Below the pieces are notes generated by a model. It was not told the DNA's origin. It did no database searches and was given only the letters and a program-made list of their open reading frames with translations. DNA of 64,000 nt from an uncultured Duncaniella sp. (GTDB taxonomy: Bacteria > Bacteroidota > Bacteroidia > Bacteroidales > Muribaculaceae), in the NCBI GenBank assembly GCA_910577255.1, contig CAJTMH010000004.1, positions 300,565 to 364,564 of the forward strand, read 5' to 3'. Numbering within the stretch: the first letter of the stretch is position 1; the number at the start of each line of letters is the position of its first letter. Positions 35,123 to 44,252 of the stretch are shown piece after piece. The translations under genes and the position numbers were made by a program.

Positions 35123-35647
35123 TCAGAGCATACGGAGAGCTGCGAGCTGCTCAAGCACGTCGTGGCGCGAGAGTGTGCGGCGCGAGAGGAGCACCGAGGC
35201 GAAATCGTGGGCCACGGACTGGACTCCGTGGTGTGTGAACACCCGCTGAAGATAGGAGAAATTCTTGTTGAACAGACGGTCTATCTCATCGTCGTCGAGC
35301 GAGCATGACTCACGTCCCTCTTCGGCCACTATGGAGTGGAGGGTGTCGCGGAGCTCGTCGGGGAGTGAGCGGCGGTTGTGTACAAGATGGCGGCACAAGA
35401 GGTTGGCCATAAGCATGGATGTGCCTATATTGTAGTTCTTGAGTATCTGGTTCCAGGCAGTCTTGGCCGACACGCCGGGATTGCCGGCGAAGTAGAAGTC
35501 GGGGGTGAGGCGGACCATGTCGTTAGGGTCGCCGTCGATTGAGATGGAGGCAAGCATGTCCTCACCGTCATATATCACAAGCCCGATGGCCATACCGGCC
35601 GCACCGTAGCTACGGTCATTCTCGTCAATGTATTTGAAACATTCCAT
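35123..35647 (-). CDS. Unknown conserved-looking protein, 174 residues
   Basis: I do not recognise the family. The protein has no signal peptide or membrane helix. The N-terminal half is beta-rich (GMAIGLVIYDGEDMLASISIDGD, RLTPDFYFAGNPGVSAKTAWNQIL), the rest helical with a charged Asp/Glu segment (SCSLDDDEIDRLFNKNFSYL) and an Arg/Ser-rich end (SVLLSRRTLSRHDVLEQLAAL). Codon use resembles its neighbours and it sits in a leftward run between the porZ-like gene and manA, so it is probably real. Confidence 0.7.
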   Translation of the reverse strand: MECFKYIDENDRSYGAAGMAIGLVIYDGEDMLASISIDGDPNDMVRLTPDFYFAGNPGVSAKTAWNQILKNYNIGTSMLMANLLCRHLVHNRRSLPDELRDTLHSIVAEEGRESCSLDDDEIDRLFNKNFSYLQRVFTHHGVQSVAHDFASVLLSRRTLSRHDVLEQLAALRML

Positions 35648-35748
35648 AGAACTGAGGTAAAGTTTTTTTCTTAAAGAACGGTATTCAGTCCGAATAGGTT
35701 TTGATTTTCAATATTATTATGATTCGGGAGAGCCGAGGAGTGGAGGAA

Positions 35749-38196
35749 TCAGTTCACCACAAGGATTTTGGTGACTACATCGCCCTGCGAAGATGTGTCG
35801 GAGGCCGATGAGGCGAGGACGTAGTAGACGCCGCTCTTCACCCGTGAGCCCTGCATGGTGCAGCCGTCCCAACGAGCCATGCCACCTTCGGAGGTTGTCT
35901 GGTAGACGAGGTGCATGCCCGAGTCCATGATTTTGACCAATGAGTTTTCCATCAGTCCCGAGATGGTTACCCAACCTGTGTAGTCGGGGGTGAGGGGATT
36001 GGGATAGGCATACACGTCGGAATAATCGTCGCGGGCCGGGGAGGATGTTGAAGAGAATTCGAGGAGTCCGTTGAGGGTGCCGACGAATATCGAATTGGAA
36101 TTCGGGTCGGCATACAGGGTGGTGATGGTGTTGCTGGTCAATGGAGAATTGTCGGTGGTGTAGTTGGCGAGAATCTCGTCGCCGTTCTCGCTCACCAGGT
36201 AGAGACCGGATGCACGAGTGGCTATCCACTTGCGGTTTGAGTTGTCAACCACAATGTCGCGTATCTCCTCGCTCTCAAGGAGGTAGTCGGCAAGATTTGA
36301 TCCGTCGTTGCGCGGAACCTTGAGGCGGTTGATGCGGAAGTCGGGCTGGGTGGCCTTGAGTGGATTGGTGATCTCGATGACACCCTGCGATGTGCCTACC
36401 CACACGCGTCCTCTCTGATCCTCGACGAAACAGATGGTCTGCGCAGGGGAGAAGGCCTTGCCGTCCTGGTCAATCATGTGGTCGAGAATGGCATAGGTGT
36501 CGTCGGAAAGATTGGAGACGGTGCCGCCATTGTTGTAGGCCACTATGGCGCCGCCTTCCTGGGCGTCGGCCATGAAGGCCATGTTGGACTTGCGGCAGAT
36601 GAGGAGGTCATAATCGTAGAATTTCAAGTAGTGTCCCAGATTAGGCACAACCCAGTCCTGAGCAGTCACTGTCGAAGGATCCTTGCGGCGCTTGTCGGCC
36701 GGAAGGATGGTCAGAGCATTGAGCTCTGCTTCGGAAATAAAGCTGACCACCCAGAGATTACCCTCGCTGTCGACTGCAGCCTGGTCGGGTCCCCAGGCCC
36801 AGTTGGCATATTTTACAATAGGACTGTTCTCATTGTACTGTCCTATCTGCTTGCCGTCCTTAAGGACATACACACCGTCATAAAGTGATCCGAAATAGAG
36901 GCGAGAGGTGTCATCGGGATCCTCGACCACAAATGAAGGGCCATAGATGTAGGGGCCGTGGGCCCTCACCTGGCTCTGGGCAGGATCGCTGAGGGGGATA
37001 ATGCCGTAAGGGGTAACGTCGTCGATGTGGTAATTGCCTCCGCGGGTGGTTATGAGGTTACAGAATGTACGACGGTTGCCGGGATTGTCGTTGCCGATCG
37101 GGTGGCTATAGGTGATACCCTTGTTAATGACATAGAAACCACGGCCGTCGGAGGTGGGATAGATGTTACAGATCTCACCGAAAGTGGTGCGGTCGGAACC
37201 TCCGTTGAAACGGTCGGAGAGGACGGTCAGATTGGAACCGTCCACCTTGTATTGCCCTACCCCTTCACGACCTCCGGCCCAGATGGAAGAGGCACCGTTG
37301 AGCGTGGCGAGAAGGTCGGCTGAGAGGGCTGATGGAATCACGCATTCCTGAGTGATGGTCTCGTCGGCCGAGACACGGTAGAGGACACCTTTCTCGACAA
37401 AGAATACAGCATCCTTGCCGGGAATCAGGCGGGTAATGGTGGTGTACTTGCCGGGATAGTTGACGGTGGCCTTGCCGGTGGCGTCATTGAATGAGAATGT
37501 GCGGATATGGCCACGGTTGGTGGACACCATGGTGCCCTTTGACGCATCGAGCATACGGAGCTCGGTGACAGGGTAGTTATAGTCGCCGGCAGGGGTGAAG
37601 TTGTTGATGTTATTGATGCGCTGTGAACGCGGTATGGCGAGGAAACGGCCTATCTCATCGCTCACCTCGGTGGTTATGAGGCAGTGGTTGGGGAAGACGG
37701 CCACTCCAGCGATGTTCTGATTGTATATGCCTGACTCCTTGACCTCGTGACGTGTCTCGTCGTAGATTACAAGGCCGAAGTTGGTGGCCACGTATATGAG
37801 GTCGCCGTAAAACTTGACATCGTTGACGGTTTTCGACATGTTGAGGTTCGCATCCTTTATGTCGGGGAGGTTGACGCGACGACCGTCGTGGTAAAGGAGG
37901 TCGATGTTGCTGTTGGCGTAGACGACAAGGAGGTAGTTTTTCTCATCGTTGAAAAAGATTTTCGACACCTTGACGTCGCTGAGTTCGTTGGTGGTGTCAT
38001 AGACGCGTGTTTCGTCGTTGTCCTTATCGTAACTATAAAGGAATCCGCCGGTTACGTAGTAAACGTAGTGGGGAGTCTCGAGAATCTCGTCGATGTCGCC
38101 GAAAACCGGGAACTGCCTCCATGTGCCCACTGCGAGCTGCGCTGAGACGGCAAGCGGAAGGAGGGCAAGAATGGTTATAAAGAGTCGTCGTATCAT
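35749..38196 (-). CDS. porZ: PorZ-like beta-propeller protein of the type IX secretion system
   Basis: An 815-residue exported protein with a signal peptide (MIRRLFITILALLPLAVSAQ). The N-terminal propeller begins VGTWRQFPVFGDIDEILETP, matching the PorZ beta-propeller domain, and propeller repeats continue to about residue 710 (such as GRVWVGTSQGVIEITNPL and RKWIATRASGLYLVSENGDE). The last 85 residues form a type IX sorting-domain-like sandwich (VYAYPNPLTPDYTGWVTI, then KIMDSGMHLVYQT and GVYYVLASSA). In Porphyromonas PorZ is a surface component that supplies the lipopolysaccharide used to anchor cargo. Other T9SS genes are not in this window. Confidence 0.85.
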   Translation of the reverse strand: MIRRLFITILALLPLAVSAQLAVGTWRQFPVFGDIDEILETPHYVYYVTGGFLYSYDKDNDETRVYDTTNELSDVKVSKIFFNDEKNYLLVVYANSNIDLLYHDGRRVNLPDIKDANLNMSKTVNDVKFYGDLIYVATNFGLVIYDETRHEVKESGIYNQNIAGVAVFPNHCLITTEVSDEIGRFLAIPRSQRINNINNFTPAGDYNYPVTELRMLDASKGTMVSTNRGHIRTFSFNDATGKATVNYPGKYTTITRLIPGKDAVFFVEKGVLYRVSADETITQECVIPSALSADLLATLNGASSIWAGGREGVGQYKVDGSNLTVLSDRFNGGSDRTTFGEICNIYPTSDGRGFYVINKGITYSHPIGNDNPGNRRTFCNLITTRGGNYHIDDVTPYGIIPLSDPAQSQVRAHGPYIYGPSFVVEDPDDTSRLYFGSLYDGVYVLKDGKQIGQYNENSPIVKYANWAWGPDQAAVDSEGNLWVVSFISEAELNALTILPADKRRKDPSTVTAQDWVVPNLGHYLKFYDYDLLICRKSNMAFMADAQEGGAIVAYNNGGTVSNLSDDTYAILDHMIDQDGKAFSPAQTICFVEDQRGRVWVGTSQGVIEITNPLKATQPDFRINRLKVPRNDGSNLADYLLESEEIRDIVVDNSNRKWIATRASGLYLVSENGDEILANYTTDNSPLTSNTITTLYADPNSNSIFVGTLNGLLEFSSTSSPARDDYSDVYAYPNPLTPDYTGWVTISGLMENSLVKIMDSGMHLVYQTTSEGGMARWDGCTMQGSRVKSGVYYVLASSASDTSSQGDVVTKILVVN

Positions 38197-38264
38197 GCTA
38201 ATACTGAAAGGGATATGTCAAGTCGGAAAAATATATGTGATTAAATTTGGCCTGAGGGGAGGGA

Positions 38265-38843
38265 TCAGCGTGACAGGAGGTAGTCCATGAGGCTTCGTGT
38301 GGCTCTGCCACGATGGCTGATGGAATTTTTCTCGTCGGGGGTCATGCAGGCGAATGAGATCGGGAAGCCCTGAGGACGGAACACCGGGTCGTAGCCGAAG
38401 CCGTCGGTGCCCTGCGGTTGGGTGAGAATCTCCCCTTCGACCACTCCGCGGAATGTGAGTTCCTTGCCGTCGAGAATCAGGGCAATCACCGTGACGAAAC
38501 GCGCGGTGCGGAGGGTGACATCCTGCATGTTGGAGAGGAGCAGGCGCATGTTGGCTGCACTGTCGTGACCGGGGCCGGCATAACGTGCCGAGTAGACTCC
38601 GGGGGCTCCGTCGAGGGCATCGACCATGAGGCCGGTGTCGTCGGCAAAACAGTCATAGCCAAAATGTTGCTTCACATAGCGGGCCTTCATCAGCGCGTTG
38701 CCTTCGAGCGTATCGGCTGTCTCCGGGATGTCGTCGTGGCAGCCTATATCGGCAAGTGAGAGTATGGTGAATTTGTCGCCGACTATGCGGCGCAGTTCGC
38801 TGAGTTTATGCTTATTATTTGTTGCAAATACTATTTCCTGCAT
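38265..38843 (-). CDS. rdgB: XTP/dITP pyrophosphatase (RdgB/HAM1)
   Basis: A 192-residue house-cleaning enzyme that hydrolyses non-canonical purine triphosphates such as dITP and XTP. The N-terminus IVFATNNKHKLSELRRIVG holds the substrate-phosphate motif, CFADDTGLMVDALDGAPGVYSARYAG the catalytic acidic residues, GTDGFGYDPVFRPQG the nucleobase region, and ISHRGRATRSL the C-terminal SHR motif. It lies 68 bases upstream of the porZ-like gene on the same strand and may head that transcript. Confidence 0.95.
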   Translation of the reverse strand: MQEIVFATNNKHKLSELRRIVGDKFTILSLADIGCHDDIPETADTLEGNALMKARYVKQHFGYDCFADDTGLMVDALDGAPGVYSARYAGPGHDSAANMRLLLSNMQDVTLRTARFVTVIALILDGKELTFRGVVEGEILTQPQGTDGFGYDPVFRPQGFPISFACMTPDEKNSISHRGRATRSLMDYLLSR

Positions 38844-39076
38844 ACAATAAATAACGATACGGGGGATTTAATATTGCGCAAAAATACATAAAATCAATGG
38901 ATTTTACGCACTTTTGAGGGATAAAATATGGCGATTTTGCAGAGGCGCGAGGCTCCGTGAGAACAGGAGGAGAGAGGGTGATGGGTTTGCAAATGCAAAT
39001 CTCGCTCCGGACTGATTTTCAATCGCTTGGGTATATGTTAATAAATTCTTAAAAAAAGTGGTGATTTTTTGCTGTT

Positions 39077-39084
39077 TAGTTTTG
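39077..39084 (+). promoter_or_regulatory. -7 element for the dcw cluster
   Basis: TAGTTTTG fits TAnnTTTG, 58 bases before the rsmH ATG, in a very AT-rich part of the 298-base gap between rdgB and rsmH (38844-39141). No clear -33 is seen. The gap also holds a 6-2-6 inverted repeat TTTGCA/TGCAAA at 38986-38999 and no gene that I can support; mraZ, expected here in many bacteria, is absent. Confidence 0.45.
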
Positions 39085-39141
39085 TAAATTTTTGTAATTT
39101 TACAGCGTCTTTCCACCAAACCTGCTATATCGTAACAGACT

Positions 39142-40059
39142 ATGCCAGAAGAAATCTATCATATACCCGCCCTGCTTCCCCAGACCCTCGAAGCACTCGA
39201 CATCCATCCGGGTGGAATCTATGTTGACGCCACCTATGGGGGCGGCGGCCATTCGCGCGCAATAATGGAACGCCTCGAGAGCACGAAGGGGGGACATCTT
39301 TACTCGTTCGACCAGGACGAGGACGCGGTGAAACGCGCGGTGGATGATGACAGATTCACGATGGTGTACAGCAACTTCCGTTTCATCACCAACTTCATGC
39401 GCTACTACGATGTGGACGGCGTGGACGGTGTGCTGGCCGACCTGGGTGTCTCGTTCCACCATTTCGACGACACAGAGCGTGGGTTCTCATTCCGTTTCGA
39501 CGGTCCGCTCGACATGCGAATGAACCGCAACGCCCCGCGTTCGGCAGCCGACCTGCTCAACACCTTGAGCGAGGAGGAGCTGGCCGATATATTCTACATC
39601 TACGGCGAACTCAAACAGGCCAGGGCAATTGCCCGCACGATAGTGAAGGCCCGCAATGGAGGTTCAGCGATAGCAACCATCAATGACCTCATCAGCCTCA
39701 TCACTCCCCACATCGACCCGCGGAAGGAGAAAAAGGAGCTGGCACAGGTGTTCCAGGCGTTGCGCATAGAGGTGAACGACGAGATGGGCGCGCTGAAGGA
39801 CCTTCTCGAAGGTGCCCTTAAGGTGCTGAAACCGGGTGGCCGACTCGCGGTGATAACATATCACAGTCTCGAGGACCGTCTGGTGAAGAATTTCATCAAG
39901 ACAGGCAATTTCACCGGCAAAGTGGAGAAAGACTTTTTCGGCCGCACGTCGGCTCCTCTCAAAGCGGTCAACAACCGCCCCATAGTCCCCGACGAGGAGG
40001 AGATAGAACGGAATCCACGCTCGCGGAGCGCAAAACTTCGGGTGGCCACCAAACTTTAA
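39142..40059 (+). CDS. rsmH: 16S rRNA (cytosine-1402-N4)-methyltransferase RsmH
   Basis: A 305-residue SAM-dependent enzyme (also MraW) that methylates 16S rRNA at C1402. HIPALLPQTLEALDIHPGG at the start and YVDATYGGGGHSRAI (SAM-binding) are family hallmarks; DGVLADLGVSFHHFDDTERGFSF and LAVITYHSLEDRLVKNF are the later motifs. The C-terminus ends NPRSRSAKLRVATKL, typical of the family. First gene of the dcw cluster here. Confidence 0.96.
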   Translation: MPEEIYHIPALLPQTLEALDIHPGGIYVDATYGGGGHSRAIMERLESTKGGHLYSFDQDEDAVKRAVDDDRFTMVYSNFRFITNFMRYYDVDGVDGVLADLGVSFHHFDDTERGFSFRFDGPLDMRMNRNAPRSAADLLNTLSEEELADIFYIYGELKQARAIARTIVKARNGGSAIATINDLISLITPHIDPRKEKKELAQVFQALRIEVNDEMGALKDLLEGALKVLKPGGRLAVITYHSLEDRLVKNFIKTGNFTGKVEKDFFGRTSAPLKAVNNRPIVPDEEEIERNPRSRSAKLRVATKL

Positions 40060-40150
40060 GCACAATCCAAGAGTTATCATCCCGGTAACGCCAGAATACA
40101 GACACATACATTCCTCTCCGAATCAAGAAAACGACTCTCCAAGAAACGAC

Positions 40151-40507
40151 ATGGCATCAAAAAAGGATACCTCAACAAAATCATCACGCAAGAACGGCAC
40201 TCTGTTCATAGTGCGCCTGTTCCGCGGACAGGTGATATCAATCGACTTTTTCGCCAAGCACTGGCTTCCGGTGCTCATCACCATACTTGTGATAATGATT
40301 TATATCACCACCAAGTACACATGCCAGACGAACATGGAGAAGATTTCGGCCCTGGAGCGCAAGCTCGAGATCGTGAACAACGAAAAGGCCCGCGAACGCA
40401 GCGAATACATGGGACGTATCCGCGAGACATCCATGCAGCATCTTGTCGATTCGCTCCACCTTAACCTCAGGGTCCAGACTCAGCCACCCTATAAGATTCC
40501 ACGCTGA
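40151..40507 (+). CDS. ftsL: FtsL-like division protein
   Basis: A 118-residue single-pass membrane protein. A basic cytosolic tail (about 35 residues) precedes one membrane helix (HWLPVLITILVIMIYITTK) and a periplasmic coiled coil (NMEKISALERKLEIVNNEKARERSEYM). This is the Bacteroidetes FtsL-like type, which is hard to align with E. coli FtsL; the call relies on topology and position between rsmH and ftsI. Confidence 0.85.
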   Translation: MASKKDTSTKSSRKNGTLFIVRLFRGQVISIDFFAKHWLPVLITILVIMIYITTKYTCQTNMEKISALERKLEIVNNEKARERSEYMGRIRETSMQHLVDSLHLNLRVQTQPPYKIPR

Positions 40508-40583
40508 CCTGCCCCGCCACATGATTATCTGATCTCTCAACTAACCTTTCCCACCGAACCAAATCCACCGACCACACATCACG

Positions 40584-42671
40584 ATGAAGAAGGATAACCG
40601 CAGCAACATACTTTTCCGCTACGCTTTCGTAGTGGTGCTCATCCTCATCCTTTCGGCTATGATTGTAATCAAGCTGTGCGATACCACTATTGTGGATGTG
40701 GACAAATGGAACGCACGAGCCAACGAACTGCTGTCGCAGGTGAAGACCATCACTCCGTCAAGAGGCAACATCCTGGCATCGGACGGCAGCGTGCTCGCCA
40801 CCAACCTCAACTTCTACACGGCGCGCATAGATTACCGCGCCGAGAAGTTCAATGACAAACTGCTCCGCGACACCATCGACGACCTTGCGCTGCAGCTGGC
40901 CAAGCATTTCCCTGTCAAAGATGCTCAGGAATGGCGCAAACACCTGCTGAAGCCTCTGGAGGAAATCAAGGACAAGAGCAAGCGTCCCCGTGCCTACAAG
41001 CTGCTGAGCGGCTTGTCGCATTCGGACATGGAGCTGCTGAAGACTATGCCCTTCTTCAGCGTGAAGAACCGCAACCGCACAGGCCTGACATTCGAGAAAT
41101 ACATGCGCCGGTTCAACCCATACGGCGACATGGCGCGCCGAAGCATCGGAGGCGTGGGTGAGACATCGGAAAGCAAGGAAATCCATGGCATATCAGGACT
41201 GGAAAAGGCTCTTGACTCGCTGCTCTACGGCAAGGCCGGATACAGCAAGATGATAAACCTCACCAAGAAAATCACCGAATGGACCGACGTGCCCGCCATC
41301 CCCGGCAGCGACATCGTCACCACCATCGACATCAACATGCAGGACATAGTGGAGAACGAGCTCAACAACGTGCTCGACACCTGCGGTGCCGACTGGGGTG
41401 TGGCAGTGCTGATGGATGTCAAGACCGGCGACATAAAGGCTATCTCGAACCTTGAACGCAATCCACGAGGCCCCGGCTACATCGAGGCCCGCAACCGCGC
41501 TGTGATGGGTTATGAGCCCGGGTCGGTGGTGAAGACCCTTTCGATGATGATAGCCGTTGAGGACGGCATCATCACCAATTTCGACGAAATGCTGCCCACC
41601 GGCTCAGGCTGGGCTTATGCAGGAGGACGTCCCATCACTGACGCCCACCATTCGCAGGCGATACGCGCCGGTGATGTGATAGAGCAGTCGTCGAACATCG
41701 GTATGGCCCGCATCATCACCAGGAAATACAATGACAATCCAGGAGCGTTCTATTCACGAGTGAAGCAACTCGGATTCCTCGAGCCGATGAACACCGGAAT
41801 AGCCGGAGAGGTACCGCCGCGCTTCGACAGTGTCCCGAGTGACCGCGGAGGCCGCATAGCTCTCTCGCGAATGAGCTACGGATATGCCACCGAAATCCCT
41901 CCGCTCTACACACTGGCCATCTACAACGCCATAGCCAACGACGGAGTGTTTGTGCGTCCACGCCTTGTCAAGGAGGTCCGCGGCGAGGTTGACTCCGTGC
42001 TTCCGATCGGATATATGGGCAACGGCCGTGCCTGCTCGCCACGCACAGCCGAGATAATGCGTGGAATGCTCACCAATGTGGTGTGGGGTGACCACGGCAC
42101 CGCCCGATTCCTGCGCAATGACATAGTGAAGATAGCCGGCAAAACAGGCACCTGCTACATGATAGAGAACGGAGCCTACAACACCGGCAAGAAACGTCTG
42201 GCATTCTGCGGATTTTTCCCCGCAGAGGCTCCGCAATACTCCTGCGTGGTGCTCACTTGCCATCCCACCAAGAATTTCTTCGGAGCTGCCACGACCTCGG
42301 GCCAGGTGCTCCGTAACATAGCCCTCAAGCTCTATTCACGCGGAATGCTCGGAAACAGTTCAGACTACAACCGCGAGGATGGCTCGAAGGGTTCGGCCCC
42401 CACATTCTATGCCACATCGACCGGCAACCCTTACAAGAAATACCGCGAGACGTTCTCACTGCCCGGACGCAGGAGCATCCAAAGCCCAGGCAAAGGCACC
42501 GGCGGGATTCCCGATGTGAAAGGCTACGGCATACGCGATGCGATCGTGGCTCTGGAGCGGGCCGGCTACAACGTGGGGTTCAGCGGCACCGGCTATGTGA
42601 GAAGCCAGTCCCCCTCGGCAGGGACGCATGCCCCGGCAGGGACAAAGGTGACACTCACCCTGGCTAACTGA
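40584..42671 (+). CDS. ftsI: Division transpeptidase FtsI (class B PBP with PASTA domain)
   Basis: A 695-residue septal peptidoglycan transpeptidase. One N-terminal membrane helix (residues 11-30), a dimerisation/pedestal region (about 50-235), then the penicillin-binding domain with SVVK at 314-317 (active Ser314), SSN at 369-371 and KTG at 520-522. A single PASTA domain covers about 640-695 (GIPDVKGYGIRDAIVALERAG). All catalytic motifs are intact. In Bacteroidetes the C-terminal PASTA on FtsI is usual. Confidence 0.95.
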   Translation: MKKDNRSNILFRYAFVVVLILILSAMIVIKLCDTTIVDVDKWNARANELLSQVKTITPSRGNILASDGSVLATNLNFYTARIDYRAEKFNDKLLRDTIDDLALQLAKHFPVKDAQEWRKHLLKPLEEIKDKSKRPRAYKLLSGLSHSDMELLKTMPFFSVKNRNRTGLTFEKYMRRFNPYGDMARRSIGGVGETSESKEIHGISGLEKALDSLLYGKAGYSKMINLTKKITEWTDVPAIPGSDIVTTIDINMQDIVENELNNVLDTCGADWGVAVLMDVKTGDIKAISNLERNPRGPGYIEARNRAVMGYEPGSVVKTLSMMIAVEDGIITNFDEMLPTGSGWAYAGGRPITDAHHSQAIRAGDVIEQSSNIGMARIITRKYNDNPGAFYSRVKQLGFLEPMNTGIAGEVPPRFDSVPSDRGGRIALSRMSYGYATEIPPLYTLAIYNAIANDGVFVRPRLVKEVRGEVDSVLPIGYMGNGRACSPRTAEIMRGMLTNVVWGDHGTARFLRNDIVKIAGKTGTCYMIENGAYNTGKKRLAFCGFFPAEAPQYSCVVLTCHPTKNFFGAATTSGQVLRNIALKLYSRGMLGNSSDYNREDGSKGSAPTFYATSTGNPYKKYRETFSLPGRRSIQSPGKGTGGIPDVKGYGIRDAIVALERAGYNVGFSGTGYVRSQSPSAGTHAPAGTKVTLTLAN

Positions 42672-42718
42672 GAATGACAAACTGATTTCAAAACACTCAA
42701 TAAAAACGATAACATAAC

Positions 42719-44179
42719 GTGAAGACATTAAACCATTTGCTATCCCCGATAGAGATTGACCGAATCATCGGGAACGCCGACAAGACCATCAGTTCCCTGA
42801 CCTCCGACTCCCGCCAGGTGACCGAAGGAACTCTCTTCGTGGCTGTGCCCGGGGTGAGTGTCGACGGCCATAAGTTCATACCGATGGCTGTGGAGAAAGG
42901 GGCCACGGCCGTGGTGTGCGAGCAACTGCCCGAAAACATGTCGACCCACGTCACATATATAGTGGTGCCCTCCTCGGCCATAGCACTCGGCTATCTGGCC
43001 GCTCAATGGTGGGACAACCCATCGCGCAAGCTGCATCTGGTCGGTGTGACCGGCACCAACGGCAAGACCACCACCGCCACCCTCATCTATGAGATGGCGC
43101 GCCTGATGGGCTTCAAGGCCGGACTGCTCTCTACCGTGTGCAACTATGTGGAGACCACTCCTTACCCCACCGACCACACCACCCCCGACCCTCTCACCCT
43201 CAATGAAATGCTCCACAGAATGGTGGAGGCAGGATGCGAGTATGCCGCCATGGAGGTGAGCTCACACGCCGCAGCCCAGCACCGCATAGCCGGTCTGCAT
43301 TTCGAGGGTGGAATCTTCACCAACCTCACACGCGACCATCTTGATTACCATAAGACTTTCGAGGCTTATCTGGCAGCCAAGAAATCATTTTTCGATATGC
43401 TGCCCAAGACTGCATTCGCTCTGACCAACGCCGATGACAAGGTGGGCGAAGTGATGCTGCAGAACACCAAGGCCAAACGCTACACCTACTCCCTGCGCAC
43501 CGATGCCGACTTCAGGGGCAGGATAGTGGAATCGCGCCTTGACGGAACCCTGCTCTCGCTCAACGGCGAGGAGGTGGAGACACTGTTCACAGGGAAATTC
43601 AATGCCTATAACCTGACCGCCGTCTACGGCGCGTCGATCCTGCTCGGCTGGGACAAGGAGGAGGTGCTTCGCCATATCTCGCAGCTTGTGCCGGTGGCAG
43701 GACGCTTCCAGGCTTTCCACTCACCAAAAGGCTATACCGCGATAGTGGATTATGCGCACACTCCCGATGCTGTTGTCAACGTGCTCAACGCCATACGCGA
43801 GGTGATAGGCAAGGAAGGCACAATCATCACTGTGGTCGGTGCCGGCGGCAACCGCGACAAGGGGAAACGCCCCATCATGGCCAAGGAGGCGGCGGCCCGC
43901 AGCGAGCGTGTGATACTCACATCCGACAATCCCCGCTTCGAGGAGCCAGAGGATATCCTCCACGACATGGAGGAGGGCCTGGACGAGGAGGCGCGCCGAC
44001 GCACTCTCCACATCACAGACCGCCGCGAGGCTATCCGCACAGCCGCAGCCCTCGCCACCCCCGGCAGCGTAATCCTCATAGCCGGCAAGGGACACGAGGA
44101 CTATCAGGAAATCAAAGGTGTGAAGCATCATTTCGACGACCGCGAGGTGGTACGTGACATCATAGCCCATGAGTCATGA
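42719..44179 (+). CDS. murE: UDP-MurNAc-tripeptide ligase MurE (meso-diaminopimelate type)
   Basis: Cytosolic Mur ligase adding the third residue of the peptidoglycan stem. The ATP loop GTNGKTTT begins at residue 112. The DNPR motif at 403-406 marks meso-diaminopimelate rather than lysine specificity. YEMARLMGFKAGLLSTVCN, MEVSSHA and GAGGNRDKGKRPIMAKEAA are also family motifs. The start is a GTG at 42719 (residue 1), 47 bases after ftsI. Length of 486 residues is normal. murF does not follow. Confidence 0.96.
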   Translation: MKTLNHLLSPIEIDRIIGNADKTISSLTSDSRQVTEGTLFVAVPGVSVDGHKFIPMAVEKGATAVVCEQLPENMSTHVTYIVVPSSAIALGYLAAQWWDNPSRKLHLVGVTGTNGKTTTATLIYEMARLMGFKAGLLSTVCNYVETTPYPTDHTTPDPLTLNEMLHRMVEAGCEYAAMEVSSHAAAQHRIAGLHFEGGIFTNLTRDHLDYHKTFEAYLAAKKSFFDMLPKTAFALTNADDKVGEVMLQNTKAKRYTYSLRTDADFRGRIVESRLDGTLLSLNGEEVETLFTGKFNAYNLTAVYGASILLGWDKEEVLRHISQLVPVAGRFQAFHSPKGYTAIVDYAHTPDAVVNVLNAIREVIGKEGTIITVVGAGGNRDKGKRPIMAKEAAARSERVILTSDNPRFEEPEDILHDMEEGLDEEARRRTLHITDRREAIRTAAALATPGSVILIAGKGHEDYQEIKGVKHHFDDREVVRDIIAHES

Positions 44180-44252
44180 CCGACCAGACACATATTATAA
44201 TATAGGAGATACAGAAACGAACTTATAACCCAACCAAAACTGTCATAACAAG

